Position numbers and translations under genes: made by a program | Source of the DNA: Allolobophora icterica | Taxonomy: Eukaryota > Annelida > Clitellata > Crassiclitellata > Lumbricidae | Reading direction: 5' to 3' | Assembly: GCA_963556255.1 (NCBI GenBank) | Contig: OY744606.1 | Coordinates: 191,001 to 255,000 of the forward strand | Length of the DNA stretch: 64,000 bases | Notes under the pieces: generated by a model | Told to the model about the DNA's origin: nothing | Database searches by the model: none | The model's input: only the letters and a program-made list of their open reading frames with translations | Shown: positions 56,023 through 64,000 of the stretch, in pieces | Layout: each line of letters opens with the position of its first letter | Numbering within the stretch: position 1 is the stretch's first letter

Positions 56023-57009
56023 GCCGCCAGAGGGCAGGATCGATTGATCATCTGCCGGACTGTTTCAATGTCTCCAGCGACAATGACGTCATCTTACTGC
56101 CAGCCAAACTTGAACTAGAGTCCGTGCGTCTGTCTGTCTGGAGATGACGGTCGAGTTCTCAAAAACGTTCTGGGTGAAGTTGAGTCCCGGAAATTTTGGT
56201 CCGGATGGAGGGACCTTTGCACTCGTCTACAATAATCTGTATGAATTGAGTTGAGAGCTAAAGGATTAATTTCCTGTCCAATCATTTGTGATGCGTTTAG
56301 ACTGTGGTAGGAGGATGTGTGTGTAAGCACCTGCTGCCCATCTGATTGTGGTGGCTATGTTTGGATTTTCTATGGTGGCCATTTGTTAAACAGTGGTCTA
56401 TAATTTGGTGAACGTTGGTATTTACCGTCTGCTTGACGGATGAAGCTGAAGACTCCGCTGAGAGCCTTGTAACTCTTAAGAATCGCTGGCAATGCAGTTG
56501 GATTGCTGTAGTTGTATCTCGACTGAAGAATCCTTTATCCACATAGCAACATACTGTATAGGGAACAAGAACTGTTTGCGACCGAGATGTATGTCTGATA
56601 GTGAAAGATTACCTACCCAACCCTGACAGATTTAAGCATCATGTTCTTTGTATCTCATTGACTTATTTATTTATAAATGATTTTAGAGTTCAGAGGTTAA
56701 CATCTGAACAATGATTTATGCATAATGGGTTAAGTTATCTGGGAGTTTTACCATTGACATGTACAATTGTACATGTTCCAGTTCGTTTTACTGCGTTTGC
56801 GAACATTTGGTTTGCAAGTGCAGTGCTAGAAGAGAGGACTTTCCCTCCTACTGTTGAGGTTTCTTGCTGAAATGGCCTGACTCGGAGGAGCCATGTAGTT
56901 GATTGTGTGGCCTATATCAGAGGTTTGTCTACTACTACAGCATAATTGTCTTTCTGGGTTGTTTTTAAATGCATTGACACAACTTTGTCTTGTAAATTTT
57001 GTATTTATA
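56023..57009 (+). other. ZMIZ1: ZMIZ 3' UTR, probable
   Basis: No ORF or repeat. The nearest plus-strand AATAAA I see downstream is 57305-57310, which would give a UTR of about 1.3 kb. Confidence 0.45.
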
Positions 57010-57200
57010 ATGAAGGATTTATGTAACACCTCTCCAAGAGAGACTTGTCAGAGACCTCCTAACCCAGCAACATAAAACTAGGATAAAAAAATGACTTTGA
57101 AGCACTTGCAGAATATAAGTAAAGACGAAGGAGCTATGTGGTAAAGTGCAAGGCAACCTATTCCAGAAAGTTGGACCAACCACAGCGAAATGTTTTACTA
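57010..57200 (+). repeat. Dispersed repeat family E, copy
   Basis: GGATTTATGTAACACCTCTCC, GAAGCACTTGCAGAATATAA and CCTATTCCAGAAAG resemble 26560-26805 and 23415-23560. Confidence 0.5.
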
Positions 57201-57389
57201 GAAATATGTCGAAGGACTGGTTAAATTAATTGGGGACTCCACAGTAAAAGCTGAACATGGACAGAATGCTAACTTACTTGATCAGAAGCTCACTGTTCTT
57301 TGTCAATAAATTGTTAGAAATTCCTTAGCCAGAATGGACCTGAGCGTGCATATAAAAGTAACGAATTGGATATTTAGTATTATTTACAT

Positions 57390-58234
57390 CAGGGGTGGGC
57401 AACATACGGCCTGCGGGCCGGATCCGGCCCGCGGGGACTTTTCAACCGGCCCTTGACATGTCTTTAATATTAGCTATGCATCTAGCACTTTTATCCGGCC
57501 CTACATGAATGTCTGGATCTCTGTACGTAGGCCGACATTAAAACATCTGTTTCTTATTTATTTAGAATCCGGCCTCTATTCTAGTCAACCAGTTCACTAC
57601 TCATTCATCAATGTAATTACTTTCGGCATGAAACAATACCACAGAGTGGGTAGGTTCGAAACTTTGGAAGCCATCTTCACTTAGATGTCATGCCCTGAAA
57701 ATGGTCGCACTGTTTCCAAGCACCTATATTTGTGAACAGTTCTTCTCAAGATGAAACTAACAAAATGCAGAAGCACATGCAGACTAACAAATGACAATCT
57801 TTGCAATGAAATTTGAATTGCCACTTCGAACATTAAAGCATCCATACTGGATAAATTGTGTCGTGAAAAGAAGTGTCAGATTCACATTAATCATTAAATA
57901 TAGCACACCAAGCAAATGGATACATTGTACAGTAACAGTTTTATGTATTTTCAAAATGAGGAAACTTTTAACATATTTAATATTTTATTGAATTGTAGGA
58001 CTGTAGGTAATTATTGTAATTATGTTTTCATCATAAAAATTATCTTCATTTATTTTAACATAAATTTAACCGTAACGGTTATATCGCAACTCAGTTAGTT
58101 TGAATAAAATTAATATTTTCTTATTTTCTCGGGCAAATGAATCTGCAAAAATTAGTCCGCGATTGGCATGCGGCCCCTGAACTGCCCTTAAAATCTTAGG
58201 TCGGCCCTCTGTTAAAAGAAGTTGCCCATGCCTG
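57390..58234 (+). mobile_element. hAT element, 845 bp, internally deleted
   Basis: The ends are CAGGGGTGGGCAACA and a diverged TTGCCCATGCCTG. The 8-bp duplication ATTTACAT is exact at 57382-57389 and 58235-58242. The subterminal CGGCCTGCGGGCC and GGATCCGGCCCGC are typical. A transposase C-terminal relic lies inside (57690-57820). Confidence 0.92.
57690..57820 (+). pseudogene. hAT transposase dimerisation-domain relic
   Basis: Reads KMVALFPSTYICEQFFS, then after a frame change KMKLTKCRSTCRLTNDNLC. This is the hallmark hAT C-terminal block (F-x-S-T-Y-x-C-E-x-x-F-S then M-K-x-x-K and R-x-x-L-T-x-x-x-L). Frameshifted and truncated. Confidence 0.75.
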
Positions 58235-58242
58235 ATTTACAT

Positions 58243-58645
58243 TATGGATTCACTGCAATTAAGCAGTGTGGGTAGTTGGGGAAAAAGACAAGTTTGACTA
58301 GAATTAAAACAATCTGATATTGTAGCACAACATAGAGACGATTTATTTGACCCTTCTCTTTAAGCCACATAGGTTTTAGTGTATATTGTTACATGGAATG
58401 TTGCAATCTGACAAAATCTCCCATTGTGCAATGAAGATTGTATACACGTACTTTGAGTTGGACCACAACTCTAGTGTACCGTTTTCAATGGATTTAGTGT
58501 GAAGATGTCATTGAAGGCAGTGATTTGGATGCTGAGCTTGTGTACATACAGGGTGAATTGTTATTTAAAGAGAGATGTCTGATGTTTTGCTGGCTACTGT
58601 ATCACATGCTTAAATTGAGATGGTAAACAGCGTTTCAAATTAATA
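58243..58645. other. Intergenic spacer between two hAT insertions
   Basis: No gene or repeat recognised. Confidence 0.4.
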
Positions 58646-58653
58646 GTCTAGCA

Positions 58654-59039
58654 CAGTGCTTCCCAACCTGTGTGCTGCGGCACAGAAGTGTGCCGCGAGC
58701 TCAGTAGAAGTGTGCCGTGGTCGAATTCCGGAAATCAGAAGTTTTATATGACAATAATATCACTAAATCATAATTTGCACTATCCCATACTCGTAAATTG
58801 ATGCAGTCAAGTTTAATTTCTTGGCAGGCTGATTTAGTTGTATGCGAGTCTGCATAGACCACCGTGTGTTGCACTTACTAACTATTCGATGAACTAACTT
58901 ATTTATTCTATATATACGACACTACACACTAACACTACTCCGCACCCCTATATCTAAAAAGTACCATAATTGCAATGTGCCGTCTGGTGAATAGTTCTTA
59001 GAAAGTGTGCCGTGGTTGAAAAAAAGTTGGGAAGCACTG
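58654..59039 (+). mobile_element. hAT-type MITE, 386 bp
   Basis: The ends are CAGTGCTTCCCAAC and GTTGGGAAGCACTG. The 8-bp duplication GTCTAGCA is exact at 58646-58653 and 59040-59047. The internal AAGTGTGCCGTGGT and GTGTGCCGCGAG are characteristic. It is non-coding. Confidence 0.94.
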
Positions 59040-59047
59040 GTCTAGCA

Positions 59048-59671
59048 GCTTCTTGTCATGCAAGTTGAATTGGAGTTGTATGGAGCGTCTTGCTTGTTGA
59101 TGGGAAGAAGCCAGCACACTGCAAGAGTTGAAAAGAAAGTCATTGTAATAAAAGTGATCATACTTCCGTAGACGTCTGGCCTCTGTGCCACATCCATTTA
59201 TTCCTTCCTCCACGTCGTAACAACACTTTCTTGTATACAAGTATAGTTCCATTTTCAAATTTAGGTTCTACAGCAAAAACAGTGCAAGGGCACTGTCCAT
59301 CCATGTTGGGCTGTTTCAACAAGCAATCTCTTCATACATACACTAGCACATGGCACTCCAGAGTATCCCATTCAAAAATCAGAATAGTTCCATTGTCGAA
59401 TTTTGAGACAACATAACTTAGAACAGTTGTTCCAACAACTCGTAGGCAAACAATTAATGAAACACTAACTCTTAGGGAAGTCAGTAACAGAACAACGTGA
59501 AGCACACGGACCGCTGAAAACAAAAAACGGTTCCACTTAAACTATCAGTTGCACAGCCCTCGATGTAGAAGAACATGAAAATACTTCTGTTCAGCTGTTC
59601 ACGCGAACGGCGACAAACAAGAAACGAAGAAACTGGTGTGTTTGATGCGATCGAATGACTTCTAGAGATCA
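59048..59671 (-). other. NSFL1C: NSFL1C 3' UTR, probable
   Basis: No ORF family seen. A minus-strand AATAAA at 59197-59202 could end the NSFL1C transcript about 470 nt after the stop. Confidence 0.4.
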
Positions 59672-59804
59672 TCACTTAGATTTCTGTACAAGCACAGCAT
59701 TCAGGAGGTTTGCTGTAGCCAGCGTTTGCGTTTCGTCCGTCAACTCTCGGTTTGGAAAAGTTGTCATCAGTGCAAAGTTTGCGCTGGCAAATTGCGGACG
59801 GGCG
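59672..59804 (-). CDS. NSFL1C: NSFL1C terminal exon (UBX C-terminus)
   Basis: The acceptor TTCTGGTTCCAG. It encodes [18 protein letters not shown] through NAVLVQKSK and TGA. The FPN loop typical of p97-binding UBX domains is present. Confidence 0.95.
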
Positions 59805-62800
59805 CTGGAACCAGAAACCACAACACAGCTACTAAACCAAAACAATTCAAATTTACTCATTTTTATTAATTATTTAGCATTAATTAAACGCCACTATCTA
59901 ATGACCAAGCATCAATCGATGGTTAAGCACTTCTTTTCAGGGTCCCTACACAGTGACCAAGGAGCGTAGCCAGACTTAAATTCAAGAGGCAAAAAATCTT
60001 GAAAAAAGATTTCTTCTAAAATTTCTTCTCTTGGGCCAGGATTCACCATTCAAGAGAAGGCAACATCCAGGTGCATGGCTATAACCCAAGGAAAAATTTT
60101 AAATTTATAAAACCAATGTAGCTACGCCTATGCAGTGACCATCTCAGTGGTGGTTGTTAATTAGTCATGTAGCTAATTTAGTCATGTGACAAAGTAGTTT
60201 CTAAGTGCAGCCTCACTTCCAAAGTTTTAACTGTGTACGAACCTTGAACATTCACTTATTTATATTCACTTAATACAAACGAAATTGCAAGAAATCCAAA
60301 TATGAGGCACGGATTATATGACGGGCTGTTTATGAATTTCATACAGTGGTGAGGCACAGACCGGGCCTTAAAACACTGTCAAGAATTCAACTCATGGCAC
60401 ACTAAGTGAGGGGTACCAAGTGCAGCTGAACATTTTAATGTAGCTGTTCAAGTTATGTGAAAGATAAATGATAAACTCTAATTTTATCAAATCTAGTTAC
60501 CTGATGATGTATCTTCGAACATCAGAGACTGTATGCGAGTGATTGAATTTTGCAACCAACCTGTCAATCAAAATCCAATCGATCAAAAGTAAAACAACGA
60601 GATGAAGGATTAATATCGTTCCTTAGAAACTGGGAGGACATCAGTTAGCATTGCAATAATTAAAAGTTGCTATCGTTATTATTGTTATTATCATTAGTTT
60701 GTTTTCTAATTAGGTCAGAGTTTATTTCCATTTATTTCCCAATTTATTTAATAATAATAATAATAAAGAAATAACATCAAGTACAATTGTATTGTAGGTT
60801 TGATTGGTTGTGGTGGAGCATACCTAGATCCATCAGCCAGACGTATTTGTAGGTTAGTGATTGGTTGACTGGCATCAAGGTGTATGCTCCTCGCAGCATC
60901 AGCCTCTGACGATGCAGCAGATGATGACGTTGCGGCTGCTGCTGTGGAAGCTGAACAACCAGTGTATGACGATGACGACCTGACAGGTGTGACAAACACA
61001 TCCAAGTAAAGCCACACATCTGTAGACTATGCAACGATAGAAGCAACGTTTCACAAGGTTATCCGGGAAACATAATCGAATGACCTTTGAGTAGAGTCAT
61101 TATCTTAAAGACCATGACATCGACTGGTGATCACTTCAGAGTGAAATCGCAAGGGGTAGGGTGGGTAGAGGTAGGGTGGGTAGAGGTAGGGTGGGTAGAG
61201 GTAGGGTGGGTAGAGGTAGGGTGGGTAGAGGTAGGGTGGGTAGAGGTAGGGTGGGTAGAGGTAGGGTGGGTAGAGGTAGGGTGGGTAGAGGTAGGGTGGG
61301 TAATGGAAACCAAAAGAGATGAATTTTAAGTAAACCCCAAATATGAACATGTATCAGTTGCTATGCAGCAAAACACAAAAAAGCTGTTTCACAAACAAGT
61401 ACAGATTAAAATCTGACAAAGCAATTTCTCTCAGCCAAGCCATACAAATACATTACTAGATTACATTAATCTGATCAGACTTTATATAGCTCACATTCCT
61501 TGTAACGTGGTCACATCTTATGTGTATTGTATTGTCTGTAGTCCTAATTGAAAAGGTCCTAATTAAAAAAAGTGAAATGAGGAATTTATTGTTAAGATTT
61601 GGCAGACAAGTGCTCTGACTACAACCATTAATTACATCCCACGTAATACCGGTAACTAAAGCTAAAGTAGGTATGTAACACCATTTACATATATCCCCCT
61701 TTTGCAGAACTCTTGGAAAGATAACACTTACGCTGCTGCTCCCGTGTCCATATTAATGCCAGCATCTGTTGGGCTGAAAACCGAAAAGATTTATTATTAA
61801 TTCAAACTCGTATTTAAAGACCAATTAATATTAATTACTAATAATTAATTACTAATAATGCCATAAGTACATAAATAAGATCCCAGTTTAACATATGACA
61901 CATACTGTTAACATTAATGTAACGTATGGTCAATGTTAAACATCCTGGTAGCCACAACATGTTGTTAACTCTTTTCCTTCTTTCCTTCATCTAATTCGTA
62001 ACTGAAACGCAGGATAGGTTTATTTCTCATTGGAATATTTATACAGGATATTTACACAGTGTGTTATTTCTGCACCTGTTCAACGTGAATTCTCACAACG
62101 TCTCGTTGGTTGTCAAACAAATTAAATAAAAGTTACGTCTGTTAAATGACCGAATCCTTGTCAATCAATCAACAACCCAAATATATAAACTTAAGCATAA
62201 AACACAATGCACTTATGAGGTTTCCTAAAAAGCACCATATAAAATAGCTAGAGAAATAAGTACTTTAAAAGAGCACAAATGTAAGTAATTAAGACAGCTC
62301 TCTAGGTAACTGGAGCAGTTACCTTCCGAGCCGGTGGCCAACTCCGCTGAACGACTGGATGACTTTCTTTGGTGCAACGTAGTCTTCATTACGATGATCG
62401 TCCAGACTCAGATTCACCTCTCCTCCCCTCGCCTGCTCGATCAACTCCCTCGGAACCTCGCTACAATCAATGCGCAACAATAGGGACTCTAATAGGCTCC
62501 GCTGACAAAGAACATTGCATATACAAATTATACATGTTGGAACAAATAGGAATTTAACACAGGACGCCACCTGTAGGGAAAAGAGGGAACTTTACCACCT
62601 CACTGGTACAGACTGTGAGGTACAGACTATTTCCAACTGAAAGATACACATTGCCAATACATTTGCACCTGTCCACTTCTTCAGACTGACAACCAATCTG
62701 AAAAAAAAACATATATCACCCATATAAATCACACACACACATATATATATATACACATATATAATTCCATTTGACCAGTCTACCTACTTTCTTCTGATGG

Positions 62801-63936
62801 CGTCGACAAACTCCATATTCTGCGGATCGCCGAATTCTCTCAACGGACCATCATTCAGACTAAACCCATTCCTCCAGAATTTCATAGCAACATCAACCTA
62901 CAGAAACAACAGTTCCAAAGTCATTAAGCATATCGTACAGTAACTGTATAGTATAGTAACCACAACTACGTACAATCATACATTACACCAGAAACCCATT
63001 GGTCTGTGGAAGGACTGAATATTTAGGAGACTCTGCCTTTTTTAACAGAACAGTGAAAACAAGTTATAAACTACTTTCATATCTACCTCTCCTTGCCACA
63101 CTTTAGAATAATTACAAGTTCAATTTTACCAAAAATTTAAACGCCTCAAAACTCACTACTTCTCACTGGCTTTCAAACATCTAGATATGTAACTGCTCTT
63201 CACCTGGAGACTGACTAACCGCACCTCAGATTCACATATCTGCCCTAACGTTGGTATTTCTGTTCAAAGACCGGCCAAGAAGGTCGTGTGCTGTAATCAT
63301 ATAATGCAATGTAATTACCTTTCGTTTTTGATGCACCTGTGGTCCCTCAATCACTTCCGACTGAGTCGAGGGATCACCCAGGCGATAGGCTCGACCCTGG
63401 AAAGGCACGACCCCTGGCCCTGCGGACGCGGCTCCTCCTCTCTCTGGCTCCACTTCCTCGGCTCCGTGTCTGGTGAAAACAAAAGGACACTTTGTCCAAC
63501 TGCACATCCAGTCTATTCCTCTTTAGACTAGGGGAGATGACCTCAAAGAGATCAGATTATAGGGAAGTAGATTAGAGATTCGATTAAATGGATTAGGTAA
63601 AAGGAGATTACCTCAAAGTGATGATTAGAGGAGAAGATATTAGCTCAAAGAGATAAGATTAGAGGAGATTAGAGATTAAATTAATCTTATTGTATTGTAT
63701 TTCAACACTCCACCAATTAGAGGCGCTCCCAGTGTGAAAGTCCTTGGCAATAAAGGCAAGTTTTAAGACAACGAAAAGCTGTGGCAGGACCACCAACAAC
63801 AATCAACAATCAACTCGTTTATGACGTCGATCATTGCACAGCCAATCTGTATTCTAACAGAAGGCTCAGCCACACTTTACCTGCCCACAATGTCATCTGT
63901 GCGTATGTATGTGATCATTTCTATGACCTCATCTGT
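59672..63936 (-). CDS. NSFL1C: NSFL1C/p47-type p97 cofactor, 3' part (8 exons, about 281 aa in window)
   Basis: Adaptor of the p97/VCP ATPase in Golgi/ER membrane fusion and ubiquitin work. Exons in transcript order: 63881-63936 (tentative), 63319-63469, 62788-62897, 62323-62460, 61732-61773, 60824-60979, 60501-60560, 59672-59804. All junctions are GT-AG and the phases agree (846 nt with stop). The SEP domain runs from [15 protein letters not shown] through [13 protein letters not shown] to [14 protein letters not shown] Ser/Ala-rich linker follows. The UBX domain has [22 protein letters not shown] and [13 protein letters not shown] and ends [11 protein letters not shown]. The UBA domain and N-terminus lie beyond the window edge. 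UBXN2A/B paralogues are possible, but the linker and UBX end look like p47. Confidence 0.92.
59868..60145 (-). repeat. SINE family B tail (reverse) split by a MITE, intronic
   Basis: Reverse of AATTGCTCGGCGCC-type body: GCCACTATCTAATGACCAAG, AGGGTCCCTACACAGTGACC. It is interrupted at CAGTGACC by the 59959-60132 insertion. Confidence 0.65.
59959..60132 (-). mobile_element. Short MITE, 174 bp, with 8-bp TSD
   Basis: AAGGAGCGTAGCC at one end and GTAGCTACGCCTATG at the other form an imperfect inverted repeat. The duplication CAGTGACC is exact at 59951-59958 and 60133-60140. It belongs to a widespread CGTAGCC-type hAT MITE class. Confidence 0.8.
60501..60560 (-). CDS. NSFL1C: NSFL1C UBX middle exon
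   Basis: A 60-bp exon. The acceptor TTTTGATTGACAG. It encodes [19 protein letters not shown]. The donor TCAG/GTAACT. Frame links exactly with both neighbours. Confidence 0.94.
60824..60979 (-). CDS. NSFL1C: NSFL1C linker and UBX start exon
   Basis: The acceptor TTTGTCACACCTGTCAG. A Ser/Ala-rich linker, then [19 protein letters not shown]. The donor TCTAG/GTATGC. Confidence 0.94.
61156..61302 (+). repeat. 15-bp GTAGGGTGGGTAGAG minisatellite, intronic
   Basis: About ten nearly identical units. Period 15 produces Gly-Trp-Val-Glu and Tyr-Pro-Pro repeat ORFs that are not genes. It lies in intron 5 of the NSFL1C fragment. Confidence 0.96.
61303..61731 (-). other. NSFL1C: NSFL1C intron sequence
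   Basis: AT-rich, no repeat family recognised. Confidence 0.5.
61732..61773 (-). CDS. NSFL1C: NSFL1C 42-bp linker exon
   Basis: The acceptor TCTTTTCGGTTTTCAG and the donor CAGC/GTAAGT are both strong. It encodes [13 protein letters not shown]. Joining gives RLGS, as in vertebrate p47, and skipping gives RLGR without frame loss. A second AG eight bases inside would create a stop. Confidence 0.85.
61774..62322 (-). other. NSFL1C: NSFL1C intron
   Basis: AT-rich intron, nothing recognised. Confidence 0.5.
62323..62460 (-). CDS. NSFL1C: NSFL1C SEP domain exon, second half
   Basis: The acceptor ATTGATTGTAG. It encodes [28 protein letters not shown] and FSGVGHRLG. The donor GGAAG/GTAACT. Confidence 0.95.
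62788..62897 (-). CDS. NSFL1C: NSFL1C SEP domain exon, first half
   Basis: The acceptor TTGTTTCTGTAG. It encodes [36 protein letters not shown]. The donor AAA/GTAGGT. Confidence 0.94.
63319..63469 (-). CDS. NSFL1C: NSFL1C exon before the SEP domain
   Basis: The acceptor TTGTTTTCACCAG. It encodes [10 protein letters not shown] and then [10 protein letters not shown], matching the G-x-G-Y-R-L-G motif upstream of SEP in p47. The donor AAG/GTAATT, phase 0. Confidence 0.92.
63470..63880 (-). other. NSFL1C: NSFL1C intron with GATTAGAG repeats
   Basis: 63530-63690 has degenerate units of GATTAGAGGAGAT and CTCAAAGAGATMAG. No exon is visible. Confidence 0.55.
63881..63936 (-). CDS. NSFL1C: Tentative NSFL1C upstream exon
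   Basis: The acceptor TTAACTACAG and the donor GGCAG/GTAAAG bracket 56 bp encoding [19 protein letters not shown]. The phase fits the next exon (AG+A). Only DDIV fits the expected p47 sequence, so the start of this exon, or the exon itself, may be wrong. Confidence 0.4.
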
Positions 63937-64000
63937 CTGTAGTTAAGTAATGGCTGACAAATGACTATCCGTCCAACAGGTCTAAGAACCAGTAATGCAT
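63937..64000. other. Window edge
   Basis: Nothing recognised. The rest of the NSFL1C gene should continue beyond 64000. Confidence 0.4.

Overview
This window is animal nuclear DNA. Both recognisable genes are metazoan and intron-rich with GT-AG junctions. The rest is dominated by tRNA-derived SINEs, LINE 3' ends, TTAA and 8-bp-TSD DNA transposons, and a very heavy load of microsatellites and minisatellites. The mixture suggests a marine invertebrate (deuterostome or lophotrochozoan), but I cannot name the species. I see no prokaryotic genes, CRISPR arrays, rRNA genes or intact tRNA genes.

Layout. 1-45 kb has no host coding exon I can support. It could be intergenic or a long 5' intron of the ZMIZ gene. 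Its main feature is a 5.2-kb DNA transposon at 2966-8162 with TTAA duplications and 258-bp terminal repeats that read as identical. It carries an uninterrupted 627-residue transposase and a convergent second ORF whose C-terminus resembles the P2X7 cytoplasmic 'ballast' domain. Further on lie two copies of a ~0.94-kb element with AATTCG-rich ends, several hAT-type MITEs with exact 8-bp target duplications, and a large inverted repeat (34690-36448). One arm of that repeat holds a MITE and the other keeps the matching empty site. There are tandem arrays of 14-, 24-, 25- and 35-bp units and of mixed 16/17-bp units.

45.4-56.0 kb, plus strand: a complete ZMIZ1/2-type gene (PIAS-like SP-RING/MIZ zinc-finger coregulator), reconstructed as 13 coding exons with consistent phases (986 aa). 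59.7-64.0 kb, minus strand: the 3' part of an NSFL1C/p47-type gene (SEP and UBX domains, cofactor of the p97/VCP ATPase). The two genes are convergent, and two hAT-type insertions lie in the ~3.6 kb between their stop codons. ZMIZ acts in nuclear transcription and SUMO pathways, and p47 in membrane fusion and ubiquitin-dependent p97 work. I see no functional link between them beyond adjacency.

Exon boundaries come from splice consensus, reading-frame continuity and remembered family conservation. No alignment or database search was run.
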